A stretch of DNA of 64,000 bases from Strongylocentrotus droebachiensis (Eukaryota > Echinodermata > Echinoidea > Camarodonta > Strongylocentrotidae). Shown here in pieces: positions 10,691 through 22,110 of the stretch; positions within the stretch are counted from its first letter, which is position 1, and every line of letters starts with the position of its first letter. A program made the translations under genes and the position numbers. Where the stretch lies: NCBI GenBank assembly GCA_035222895.1, contig JAVYIG010002109.1:124001-188000 (forward strand), written 5' to 3'. Below the pieces are notes generated by a model, which was not told the origin of the DNA, searched no databases, and saw only the letters and a list, made by a program, of their open reading frames with translations.

Positions 10691-13330
10691 GCTCCTTTAT
10701 TTATAATTGTAGAAATGCAGTTTTCAAGCAGGGTTGAAGCCTCCAAATCTCCTGAAACCTCTGAGAAAAGGTTACTTTCCTTCATTTAATTAGAAGGGAG
10801 AAGGGAGAGATATTAAAGGCATCGTTTACCAATGTTTCCAGTTTTACAAATCGGAGATGCATGGCCCTACGCATTGTCAGTGTCTGTGATATGGTGTAAT
10901 ATTAAAGCCCCAACAAAATTGCACTTCAAAATGATCATGAAGTGCCTCAAAAATGTAAAAATCTTTGAGTGACCGGTTTTACCATACTCATTTTGCCCAA
11001 TAAAAACCGTTAAGAAAACGTTTTTTTTAATTTTGATTTCCAATTCCTGACTGACCTATAGGTTTATAATTATTATTGCAGCATGATCTGAGGCAAAGAT
11101 ACCCAATCCCTTTAAAGAGAAAATAGGGATTTGAAACCATTCAGACATTTGTTTCTTTCGTGAAAGAATATTGTTCAGTTTATGGGACAAAATCACAGAA
11201 ATAGCATCTCATGTGAATTCCACTTTTGGGTCTCGCAAAACATTGCATGGTATTTGTACGCCACCTGGATGCCGCAGCCCCTACCAAAATGGTACTTATC
11301 TGGTCATGGAAAATGGCAAATGTGTGTCTTGGAAAGTCCTTGAAAGTCATGGAATTTGGTCCTCAAATTTCAGTGAGAAACTGAGAACCCTGCAGAACTC
11401 AATTTTATCTTTAAATTCTGTACATTGTATGAAATATTTCATGTTTTCCTTCATATTTTGCCTGATCCTAGATCTAGCATGGCTATATTAATGTGATGCA
11501 ATACTCAAATATGTGATCGAGTTCCATTGTAGTATGGCGGATTATCAAGAATTGCCCTAATGGAATTCATATTTTCAATTATTTTTCCTGTAGATGATCA
11601 ATATATGTGTACAGGTATCCACTTGATGTATCTTGTAGCTGTGATGCACAATTTGGTTAAACTAAGTCACATTGTCTATCGGAATATTTTCATTTGGAAA
11701 AAAGGATTCTTCTCTAGGTTGGTTGTCTTTTACAATGACCATGGGTTCGAAAAGAACATTTTGTTGACTGGTTTCAGGGGCCTGTTTCATAAAATTTATC
11801 ATCAATAACTACTGTCACAATTCTATAACAAATTTGCCAACACCTTAAATGAAATGCAACTATTTTAGTCACGGTAGGTAACTTATGGCAGCTATTGTAA
11901 TTGATAACAAATTTTATGAAAGGGGATCGAGAAGTCTCTTAAAGTAGATATTCATTGATTTTAAAAACTAACTTTATTTTCATTATTGCAACGTTGAAAC
12001 TTTGATTCGACAAGGTTATCAAAATTCAATTCTTGGAAACATTCAAAGTAATGATTATTATACATTACAAAACGCTTAAATACAGCCCCGGCACAGCACC
12101 TGAAGAGCTCTCCGAACGCTGCTGAGATGTGTGAGATCACAGTATGGACATGATTTGCACAAGCAGACAATAATGTCCCATGACATCTCACACATTTTCA
12201 GTGCCTGTGTTTTCATCTTCTCTTGAGTTCTTTCTCTTTCTTCACTACCGTCAGGCTAAATTTATAATCTATTGCCTCACTCTAAACCCCGCGCATGGTT
12301 TTATTTTGATGACAAATGCAGCGATACAAAAATAAAGGAATCTGTCGCTTGTAAACAAAATAAGACGCCATTGTATATTCAGCTGCACACACCGCGGTAT
12401 GTTCGGCGGTTCAAGAGGGAACAAATGCCGTCCTCAATATCATTCCGGGTTTTTTTCAATTTGAAAGTCTGGTTTCTTTGATTATTAATTAACCCCTATC
12501 CTGTGTATTTACAAGCAAAAGATTTTAGTTATCAGAATCGGTTCATATCCCCTTTTGAATGGTTTGACATGCCATTACATTTATATACACTAAACTCATT
12601 ATAATTTGACAAATAATAGCTTTGCATTCTTTATGGGATGCCGTCTGCTTGGGCAGTATTGGTCCATATAGTGACGTCATTAAAACATCGTTATTTTTCC
12701 GGCGAATCTCTCGTATATCCCAGCTGCTATATGGAGGTGGTTGTATTTGTATTTGTATAAATCACCCGATATGTAGTTGACCTCAAACTTGTACGATGGC
12801 CATCTGTTAGCTTACCAGTTTCAGGTGATACATTAGTTGACATATTTGTGATTTTCTTTGAATTTCACCTTTAAGAAGTCAGTTTTCAATGAACCTTCAA
12901 CCTATAATGTATCATTTGGATCAACTCCTCATTTTTTGAAGGCGGTTGAAGATATCTGTTTATAAAGCAAAAATTATTACCACGGATGCATGCTTGGGAG
13001 TTGTGAGAATAAACTTCTCTCTTCATCTTGTTTACTTCAAGTATATCCTATTCATGATTATGATTAAAAGCATTCTTGATAAGAAATTGAGTTGTACATT
13101 GACCATGAAGCACATGCATGTATCAACGTTTTGTACAAGAAAGAAAATCGCAAACTCTTTGAAACTTATAACGTGATGTACGTTTGTACATTTTTGTTTT
13201 CCCAAGAAAAATTTAAATTAAAAAAACATGATCCAATAAAATGATTCAGACCTTATTTCTTTTCCCCTTTTTTGAGTGGGTAGCTGACTGAGTGGATTGG
13301 TGAGTAATATTGAGCGAGTACAAACCACTT
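10691..13330. other. NUP155 3' UTR and downstream non-coding DNA
   Basis: No ORF here resembles a known protein. Possible polyadenylation signals are AATAAA near 10999 and 13216; which one is used cannot be told. The phrase GGAAAGTCCTTGAAAGTCATGG near 11330 looks like a dispersed repeat fragment. Confidence 0.4.
11776..11926. mobile_element. Small MITE
   Basis: The inverted ends are GGGCCTGTTTCATAAAATTT at the left and AAATTTTATGAAAGGGG at the right, about 150 bp apart. AT-rich and non-coding. Confidence 0.65.
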
Positions 13331-15590
13331 CTGAATAAACAGTGCAACTGATCATTCTGACATCTCAGCACCCCCCCCCCCCCCCCCCAAAAAAAAAAAA
13401 AAAACTAACAAAAATTCTCCCTCTCTGGCCTTCTTTCTTGTCCACCCTCTCTTTCTTTCTTTCCAACACTTTACTTTCTTGTTCTCTCTCTGATTACTTC
13501 CTTCCTGCTATCTTCCATTTTCTGGTTTCTGCATCTCTTTCTCTCTCTCTCTCTGTCTTTTGGTTCATATTTATTACTCATGACATGTTGACATTTCAAG
13601 TTTGAAAATGGAATGCAAGAGGTCACTCTACCAATATGTCCATACAATGTGCATATTTACTGATCATTATAAAAGCATCAAACATTGAAAATAAAATTAT
13701 TAGGCCTACCCAATCAAACCATTTAAAATGAAACTGTACCACTCTACATGCATTTTTTTCCATCTTTGAACATTGTCATTTATTGATTTTCAGACAAGTA
13801 TACTTGATTAGTAGTAAGTTATTAAAGAGGGTCTGTTGCATATTGAACAACCCCCCCATTCAAACAGGTAATAAAACAACATTAACGACAAAGAAATAAT
13901 ACGAACAAAGACGATCAAAATCCTGTGATCTTTATTAGGCACATATATATTATGTACAGGCCACATTAAGGGTCAAATAAGCCAGAAATGAATCTCAAAG
14001 AGCACTTCGCAAATTCTGTACGCAAAAGAAAATAAAGACCGATGTAAAAAGAAATATATGGGCCAGCCCTTCAAATAGATACGAATCTTCTTCAGTTTTA
14101 CTTCAATATTATTTATTTTTACTACAGACACAGAAATTTAACCAGTATAGACCCTATCAAAACATGACAAGGTGCCCGACTGCCTGGCCTGGGAGTCGAC
14201 TATCTAAGTACACAGAAAATGAGTGAATCTGTAAGATGTATGATTTACATGTATATGAACCAAATTCTACAATAGTTTCTCCTTACAAACATCACTCGAT
14301 TGGTGATGCCACATAGACAATAAGGGAGGCTCACTAGCATAAATCATTGATGTCTGTCTTTCTCTGTCTCTCTTTTTTTTCTCTATTCCTCTTCTCTCTC
14401 TCCCTGCCTCACTATCTTTCAATCCTCCTCTCTCTCTTATTTTCTATGTTTGTTTGTTTGATTTATTCACCATGTAAAATTTCTGTTTACAGATAATAAA
14501 ATACAGTGGGTTACATTGAGATATAAAACATACATGTAGTAGGAACAATGCATAAACAAAAATGTTCGAAGCGCAACGTCCCTAAGATAAAATAGTTGAT
14601 ACTTATTAGGTAAAGATAGAGCATGGCTTAAAATATGACATTCTGTCGTTACAAAATAAAACAAAATACAAAGATCATGCCCCTTAACGTATTTGAATAA
14701 CGAGCAAAAACTAGGAAATGTATGTAATACTATCAAATGTAATTCCTCCTTCCATGAGATACGCAGTAATCTTGAGCATCTACACTCGCAGTTACATGAT
14801 AAAAGTTAAATATTTAGTCACTGCATGTAGTTCATGGAAGGATGAAAAGAATTTACACATCTATTATTAATACTGACCATTATAGAAACTACCGAGTCCT
14901 TTAATTAAAGATTTGTTAATGGTCCCTATTAAAGCTTGTGTTTGGAAGGTACAATACTTGATCGAGCCCCCTGAATGGCAATTGGCAAATATTAACACTT
15001 TCATTAAAAAAACTAATTATACATTTTGCAATAGCATACAAGAATTGAATTGGATTGAATTTTATTTATTTATTCACCACCATTGAAACCATTGAAATAA
15101 AAGTTATATAAATGTACAATGACAATGTCAATATAACATAAATATAAACATGACATGAATTAAAATACATGTTCAACAGCGACATACATGTACATTATAA
15201 AAAAATTAAAAAAATAGTTATAAGTAAATTTAGTGTCAAGAGTAAAACAATAAATAACTTTTTACAATGAGTTTATGATCGATGGTAAAATAGAATTTAA
15301 AATAGCACATGTGCTATTCGAGCCCGACTCTCGTTATCTAAAGCCTAAAATAAAGTTAAAGAAAAATACACGATGGGTTTTCCAAATCGTATGATGAGTT
15401 TGATGTTTTGAAACCATGTGTGTGCTACATGGGAATTTCATAATCATATACTGTATGTAGACTAATTGATAATGGTGGCCTTGGAACACTAACAAACAAA
15501 TGTATGAAAGTCTAAAGACAAGGATGGCAAGAATAACATTTCGTTATTTCTCGTTCTTGCTTGGGTTATTTTATCATCATTTCGTCGTGT
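13331..15590. other. Gene-free low-complexity stretch
   Basis: It contains a C-run followed by an A-run (about 13371-13404), CT-rich microsatellites (13435-13560 and 14355-14455) and AT-rich tracts. Two AT-rich segments beginning TTATTCACCA (about 14460-14800 and 15060-15300) look like antisense 3' tails of LINEs, but no reverse transcriptase remains. No exon was recognised. Confidence 0.4.
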
Positions 15591-15599
15591 ACTAGTGTT

Positions 15600-16015
15600 T
15601 GGTGACGAGAATGACAGGTTAACAAAAGCAGAACCTCCTATTTAATGGAGTACCGACGTTTACGGCTCATGAGGATGTCTTTGAAACTAGGATAGCTACG
15701 ATTGCGAAGATACTGGGAATCACCACCGACGACGCGAAAAAAATCCCGCTTATTAACGCCAATCGACTACCTAGGAATACCGCAGCAGCCACACGCCCAG
15801 CTACAAACAACACCGGCCTGGAGGCCATGATCATACGTTTCGAGAGGATGTCGGACCTGGACAACGTCCTACGTGCCTTTTGAACAGTCTAGTGGTGATC
15901 AGCCGAAGAGAATGCAGATTACCATTCGCACAGATCTTTCACCTAAAATGAAGCGCGAAAGAGGACAGCTTTCCTCCATCGCATTTCTCATCCGCAAAAC
16001 TAAAATACAAATTAA
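15600..16015 (+). pseudogene. LINE ORF1 (L1-type) fragment
   Basis: The plus-strand translation reads EDVFETRIATIAKILGITTD, then KKIPLINANRLPRN, AMIIRFERMSDLDNVLRAF and, after a frameshift, TIRTDLSPKMKRERGQLSSI. These are the RRM and C-terminal segments of L1-type ORF1 proteins (Transposase_22-like), an RNA-binding chaperone of non-LTR retrotransposons. Stops after LRAF and a frame change show that it is dead. Confidence 0.7.
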
Positions 16016-16300
16016 AGGGACTTAAGGTTGTCCCGTTACTAATCCTACAGATAACCCTCAAGGGAATCGTTTCGTTTAATAACCATGTGGACCAATCACC
16101 ACTTAAGTCTAATTAGCATTTGGTCCAATTATCACTATAAAGAGGCTAATTATCATTTTGTCTAACACCGAATTGAGCCGGCAGTACGCACGAGGCGGGG
16201 ATGGGGGTAGGGGCAAATACCGCTTCTGCATCCATCCTATCCATCGTGTCCATAAGGAAATATTGGGACGCAAGAGCACACTGCTCCCGTTTTGTTTATG

Positions 16301-16860
16301 TACTAGCCTAGTATGGAAGAGCAAGTAGACCAGCAGGAGCTAGAATTTGCTTACTACCAGGTAGATCAGCTTGAAGGTGTCACTCTTGACCAAAGAGCTG
16401 ATGAGTTGTTGGTGGCCATTCCACAAATACAGGACAAGTCTACCAGCCTAGTATGGAAGAGCAAGTAGACCAGTTGGAGCTAGAATTTGCTCACTACCAG
16501 GTAGATCAGCTTGAAGGTGTCTCTCTTGGCCAAAGAGCTGATGCATTGTGGGTGGTCATTTCACAAATAAAGGACAAGTCTACCAGCCTAGTATGGAAGA
16601 GCCAGTAGACCAGCAGGAGCTAGAATTTGATCACTACCAGGTAGATCAGCTTGAAGGTGTCTCTCATGACCAAAGAGCTCACGAGTTGTGGGTGGTCATT
16701 TCACAAATAAAGGACAAGTCTACCAGCCTAGTATGGAAGAGCCAGTAGACCAGCTGTAGCTAGAATTTGCTCACTACCAGGTAGATCAGCTTGAAGGTGT
16801 CTCGCTTGACCAAAGAGCTCATGAGTTGTGGGTGGCCATTTCACAAATAAAGGACAAGTC
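16301..16860 (+). repeat. Four tandem copies of a 140-bp unit
   Basis: The phrase TACCAGCCTAGTATGGAAGA starts at 16441, 16581 and 16721 and, with one change, at 16301, so the period is exactly 140 bp. Copies differ by a few substitutions. Each encodes the peptide EEQVDQQELEFxxYQVDQLEG followed by LVWKS and a stop. Because 140 is not a multiple of three, the array cannot be read as one protein. The last copy runs into the hAT tail at 16861. Confidence 0.93.
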
Positions 16861-17017
16861 TACCCACAAGAAGAAGTATGTACAGTGTACACCTTCCTAG
16901 AGTCATGTCTGCTATCCTGTCCATTGCCCATAGCAATGCAGAAGATGAAAGAATTTTTAGTCTTGTACGCAAGAACTCCACAGAGGTTTTAAGGGGAAAA
17001 TTGATATATAACTGTAT
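16721..17017 (+). pseudogene. hAT-family transposase C-terminal (dimerisation) fragment
   Basis: After the fourth 140-bp unit the frame changes near 16870 and reads RVMSAILSIAHSNAEDERIF, then SLVRKNSTEVLRGKL. The pattern SIAHSNAEDERIFSLVRK matches the hAT C-terminal dimerisation motif. The preceding LEFAHYQVDQLEG is the usual linker ahead of it. The catalytic core is missing. Confidence 0.75.
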
Positions 17018-17550
17018 TGTTTTTGTTGTGGTTTTGGAAATAGTTTTCGAAAACTATGAAGCATGATGTTAAATGAATATAAGGAGAGTTATGTAAATGA
17101 GGTAGACGTATTGATCTTGAGTTAGTTGGTGTTAGCATATATGTTTAAAACTTTAGTTGTTAAATATGTTCATGTATGGTTGAGTAAAGTGCATGTACAT
17201 GTAGGAGGTGATTATTTGTAAGAAAGAGTAAAGAAAGATGCACGATAATAATTGTTGGTTGGATTATACGCACTAAAAAGTTAGCGTTAATATGTACCGG
17301 TACTTTAATTGGGCATTGTTATATTTGATGTACTATAACCAATAGTTGTTTTACTGCCTTGCCAAAGTTTTTCAATTGCAGCTGTTGACTGTATTCAGGG
17401 TACTTGTCTATCTTTTTTTATAAGATTAAAGATTTTTGGAATAAAATATATAAAAAAAAAAAAAATTAAAAAAAATCTCCACAGAGTTTCGCCCAAGTCT
17501 TCGCACACATACTCTATCAGATTTCCCCACACAGAAAGTATGAAGCTGTG
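17018..17550. other. Non-coding tail of the hAT remnant
   Basis: AT-rich sequence ending in an A-rich run (17448-17475). No gene was recognised. Confidence 0.4.
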
Positions 17551-18195
17551 CTAAGAAAACAAGTTTTGATTATGTCGTCGATCAAAGATCGAGTGACTGT
17601 GTCTGACCGCCCAGGCGTCCTTTCGACGCAAGACCCCGGCAAGCCCGGGGCACTGGAGGAGCAAAAGCGCTGGCTCGTCCACTCGGACGGGCGGGAAAAA
17701 ATCTATGAAATCAGCAGAGGTTTTTCCAGCAAAAAAGAGAAAAGCGGAGGTTGTTCCCGCAAAAATGAGGAAAGCGGAGGTTGTTCCCGCTCCATCCACA
17801 GTCTCCAAAGCACCGGATAGCCCAGGGCATAACTCAATAAATTGGAAAATATGTTTGCCCGTGTCATGGACAAAATGGAGGCTATATGTCGAACCAACCA
17901 GCACGTGTTGATGTTGGTAGAGAGTCTGCTCACGTGGAAACGGAGAGTCAAGTTTTTTCACGGCCACGGCGGCCATCTTGATGAACGAGATGAGGAGTTG
18001 GGCCCTTGCTACGATTACGATGATATTCAATCAGATTACATGGGTCAACAAGCAAATACTACTAGCTCAGCCTCAGCCTCAGATACTTTACCAGCCATTG
18101 CAGCTAAGTTTGCCTTGCCTACTGGTATTAGAGAACTAGTAGAAGAAAATTATGCAATAAGAGTTTTAGGGCAGCGGAAAACTACAAGGAACTGA
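17548..18195 (+). pseudogene. Gag-like retroelement ORF fragment, unassigned
   Basis: Two overlapping plus frames look coding: MSSIKDRVTVSDRPGVLSTQ with a Lys/Ala-rich repeat (AEVFPAKKRKAEVVPAKMRK), then a helical segment MDKMEAICRTNQHVLMLVES and FALPTGIRELVEENYA. The last motif resembles the start of gag-like proteins in DIRS or Ty3-type retroelements, but this is from memory and weak. It lies just before a gypsy reverse-transcriptase scrap. Confidence 0.35.
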
Positions 18196-18387
18196 TCAAT
18201 GCAAGAGTTCTTTCAAAGGACAATTCTCCCAGAGAGACTAATGTTAAAGTCACTTTTACTCTACCAGAGTAAAATATGCAAAGGAGATGTCATCTCTAAT
18301 CAGTACGTACACGTATACAGTGCTGACAACAAAAACGAACTGAAAGTCGGTGACAAGACACCAGCTGTGGATCTAAGAGTTAGAATT

Positions 18388-18466
18388 AACAGGTCTTGGG
18401 GTTAGTGAACTTCTATCGTCGATTCATACCCGGCTCCCGCATATGGAGTTAGAGAAAAAGGGGGAA
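18388..18466 (+). pseudogene. Ty3/gypsy reverse-transcriptase scrap with polypurine tract
   Basis: QVLGLVNFYRRFIPGS (about 18390-18437) is the conserved connection motif of Ty3/gypsy reverse transcriptase. It is followed by AGAGAAAAAGGGGGAA (18451-18466) and TGACAC, which looks like a polypurine tract and the first bases of a 3' LTR. Only about 80 bp survives. Confidence 0.6.
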
Positions 18467-19240
18467 TGACACAAAACTTAGATAAGACTTATCCTCTCCA
18501 AAGAAGATTAGGAGAATTGGCGACTCAATATTGCGAGGATTGGGAGAGCATTTATATTTTCAGAGTAGACCTATTTCGTGTAGTTTTTTTTTTTACCTGG
18601 AGCCAAAATAATGTCACTCTGGGAATTCACCATTAAAACGTTTACCTACCTTTTCATTGCTATTAGGGACACAGACATTGTATTTCTTTATATTGGAACG
18701 AACAATCTCAACCGTAGTTCTTGGAACATTGATTTCAAATCATTTATTAATTTGTATGCTTCTGTGCAGGAATGTTTCTGTTGTGCTTGAATATTGTTTA
18801 ATGCTTTTCTTCCTAATTGAGATGACAAACTTCTTTATACTCAATCTTTGTATTACAATCATAAATTGGCTCAGCTTTGTTCCTAACTACACAATCGTTT
18901 CTTTTTGGATTGTTCTCTACCGTTTTCATTGGACATTCTCTGTTTTTCATGAGATGGACTTCATCTGAATTTCATCGGACAACAAGAACTTGGAATTCTC
19001 ATCACATCCTTTGTTAAAAAGAAAATCTTACCAGTAACAACCTCTTCACATCATAGAACCCCTCAAGAACTCAAACTATGAGGACCAAAGAAACAAAGCG
19101 AGATATGGGTAGAGACTGATCTGGATGAATATGTAATTATAAGAGGAAACAAATGGTTCAAAGAATGTTCGAAGAAATCCTCCTTCTACATATAGAGTAG
19201 AGATAAGGTTTTCTTTAGTGTTAAAGAAAAAGGGGGAGTG
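18467..19240 (+). repeat. Probable degenerate LTR sequence
   Basis: Starts TGACAC after a purine tract. A second purine tract (AAAGAAAAAGGGGGAG) followed by TGACAC lies at 19224-19244. The words AAGAAGATTA...GAGAA near 18500 recur near 21147 and 21578, suggesting broken copies of one LTR family. Right ends and target duplications were not found. Confidence 0.45.
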
Positions 19241-19480
19241 ACACGCAGACTCTTCAAGGCTGTCTTGCTGTCTCAAGGGTACGACTTGGAGAAGGCTAAG
19301 CGGGAGTGGCAAGCCATGAAGTTGTTTGTATCTCCGCATCAGCATCTCCAAGATCTCAGCTACAATCACTTCTGGAAGCACATGCTTACCAAGAAGCAGC
19401 TGCAGACGAGATATGCCAACATCCTACGGGTAGTGGCCATTGTCCTCGTCTATCCCATCTCTAATGCGGAATTAGAAATC
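19241..19480 (+). pseudogene. Second hAT-type transposase tail
   Basis: The plus frame reads RRLFKAVLLSQGYDLEKAKR, EWQAMKLFVSPHQHLQDLSY, ILRVVAIVLVYPISNAE. The end VYPISNAE corresponds to the start of the hAT dimerisation motif, after which the frame is lost. Confidence 0.6.
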
Positions 19481-19687
19481 CATGAGGCGACAGATGGACA
19501 ACATCATTGGAGAAAATCTGGTTGGAAAATGGCTGCCTTTCCAGTTTCATAACAATGAACTCCACTGCACCGAGTTTCTGCGAGCCCCATTGGTCATCGT
19601 CTCCAGCCTTCAGCGTAAATTGCAGAATTATCTTGTGCATGTGAAGATGGATGAAATCAGTTTTAATCAAGAGCATACTGTACGCCA

Positions 19688-20421
19688 TTGAGGGTGTTAA
19701 GTGGCAGCAAGAGGTCACCTTCTATCCTTTCTTGCCGCTCAGCCACAACCACCCTCCTGGCCTGTGGATTGGCACAAGGCACCTCCCTACCACAGTACCT
19801 CATCTTCAAGGGGAAGAACTTGACAACCCAGCTGACGGAAGGATGTCTACCAGGAAGCCGCTTCAAAATGACAGACAGCTGATGGCGTAACGTTGCAGCA
19901 AATACTTAATTCCAGCCCTGCCAGATCAAAGCCCAGAGTGGAGAGTACTACTCCTCTATGATGGCCGTAAGAGCCATATCACCGCCACCATCATAGAGAA
20001 AGCTTGGCGGAACAATGTCCTCCTCTTCCTTCTGCCACCCTTTACAGGTCACATACTCAATGTCGGGTGCTTTTGCCCAATGAAGGCTCATTTCAACAGA
20101 CAGTGTACCAACTTTCTAACTGAGCATCCAGGATGTTCCATCACCAGATAAGATCTGTGTGGGCTCATAAGCCATTCATACCTCTAATAAATGATAAAGG
20201 GTAATCTGGAGGGAGCCTTCAGAAAGTCAGGAGTATGCCCCTTCAATCCAGAGGCTATAGATGTCGTAAGAATGACAAGACCTAGTACGGTGACAAACTG
20301 TGTAGGTCACCAAGCACCTCGACCATCTAGCCGCAATGTGGAAGCTCTTTTAGCCAGCAAAGAACCATCCCCTCCGACAACAAAAAAACCAGAGGAAGCG
20401 ATGTGCTGCACCCGAATATGA
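19688..20421 (+). pseudogene. pogo/Tigger-like DDE transposase remnant
   Basis: The segments in order are SCRSATTTLLACGLAQGTSL, PQYLIFKGKNLTTQL, LPGSRFKMTDS, then after a frame change VLLLYDGRKSHITATIIEKA, NNVLLFLLPPFTGHILNVGC, and GAFRKSGVCPFNPEAI. These are the DDE_1 endonuclease core and C-terminal tail of pogo-superfamily elements. The usual DGHxSH is DGRKSH here. Stops (after TDS, after CSITR and near 20190) and frameshifts show that it is inactive. The CENPB-type DNA-binding domain is absent. Confidence 0.85.
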
Positions 20422-20458
20422 AGCTGGCGGAGTAGCCCTAACGGAGAATGGAATTTTT

Positions 20459-20734
20459 TTGACAATTTTCCGTTCAGCAACCGCACAAACATCCGTTGAA
20501 AGACCTACACGCAATCACACCAATGCCCAGGATACTGGGAATGATGAGAAATGTTGTCAGTGCAACCTCAACGATCCTCCTACAGACTCAGAGAATGATA
20601 ATATTAACACTAACATCATGTGGGCAGAGTGTGAAACCTGCCAGCACTGGGTCCACCTTGGACGCTGTGCAGGAAAGGAGGAAGTGAGTGACAATGTCTT
20701 CTTCCATTGCCCATGCTTTTTAACTAAACTGTAA
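20459..20734 (+). pseudogene. PHD-finger exon belonging to the pogo-like element
   Basis: A 91-residue open frame contains CCQCNLNDPP, then WAECETCQHWVHLGRCAG and FFHCPCF. The spacing of Cys/His and the WVH core fit a C4HC3 PHD finger, a histone-tail reader. It directly follows the FNPEAI tail of the transposase, so it was probably the C-terminal part of the same protein, split from it by the stop at 20419. It may equally be a separate ORF of that element. Confidence 0.7.
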
Positions 20735-22110
20735 GCAATCAATTTTCCTAAGTTTCTCTTTTGATTATTATTCCACTATAAGCTGTTGTGCCATTTCACA
20801 ATGTTAGTCCTTAACATGCACAATCATTCAGAAAATAAATGTAAATATTAAAAAAAAAATGAATATATACTATGGTGATAATTTGATATGTAAATATCTT
20901 GATCAATGACATAACATCTTTGACAAGGGCCGAAGAGCGAGACCGTCAGACAACAGCAAAAGAACAGTATAAACGAAAATTATCTTGTGCATATGAAGAG
21001 CGACACTGTACAAGTAAACCAGCCTGTAGTTGCTTGTATAACATGAACCTGACCTACTGCCAAATGCAGGGGAAGGCAGGGGTAGCGTTGCAATTCCATA
21101 GTACTACAGAAAAGACCCAGCCCATAAAGAATTCAACACCTTTCTCAAAAGAAGATTAAGAGAATGCGCTCAGACTTTGCGAAAGACTTGCGTACATTTA
21201 CATCATAACATTCTAAATGCCGGCCTCGATTTTTGAGAACCACGAACAAGGGGACGAGGATGGTGCACTTCCTCCAAAAGATTACATACCACAGAATAGA
21301 GCCAGTTAGCAGCGTAAGTACAGCTACATATTGTTAGACTTTTGAGAGGGAAGGGAGATGGCCAAACAGGTGGCAAAGCAAATGGAGGAAGAGGAGGAAA
21401 AGTACAGCACCAGTTCAAAGTCCAAGTTGAAGAGTCAGAGACTGAAAATAGCAGTAGCGAGGAGAAGGAACAAGAGGTGCCTCCTTTGAGGATGCGTTTA
21501 AGTAGGGAAAAAAATGATGAATTTAGTGTTACATGCAGTGTAAAATGTCCCCTACGGGGAGTTACTCAGCTCAAAGAAGATTAAGAAAGTCTGCTCAGAC
21601 TTGCGAGAGACGCAAGTATAGCACTCAAACTGTCACAAGTAGACAGTGAACAACATTTACATTGAACCACTGCATGAAGCCACATATTACCAGACAAGTC
21701 CCGTGTACACACTTTGACGTTGCTCAACTCTGTAACTTATGTGAACTTGCACTATTAAGGCTTTGAAACGGTCCATTAACTTCAGACCCTTAATTGGTCT
21801 TTTCGCCATTGTGGTCTGTTCTTGCCATCCCATTTACAGATTTCTTAAAAGTATTTATCTGAGACTTAATCGCTTATAGGGTTGAAGCTTGATAACGTTC
21901 TTCTTCCAGAAGATTACATACGACAGACCAGAGCCAGTTAGTAGTGCAAGTACAGCTACATATTGTTAGACTTTTTGTACTTTTTAGTAAGTTTTTATAT
22001 AAATATGTGTCATTACAATGTATCTACAGTGGTAATGTATCTAGGTCCAATGTATCTGAACATAAATTTGTAATCATTTTTGCATTAGCTTTTTTGCATT
22101 CATTTTAGTT
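20735..22110. other. Transposon-derived non-coding sequence
   Basis: No host gene was seen. Two similar pieces (about 21140-21330 and 21570-21980) share AGAAGATTAAGA, AGACTTGCG, GACAGA/ACAGAATAGAGCCAGTTAG and GTACAGCTACATATTGTTAG, so this stretch is a diverged direct duplication of one repeat, possibly LTR material. Confidence 0.5.

Noticed and set aside
13331-13605. Proline/serine-rich 87-codon frame
   Set aside because: Produced by C-run, A-run and CT microsatellite sequence.
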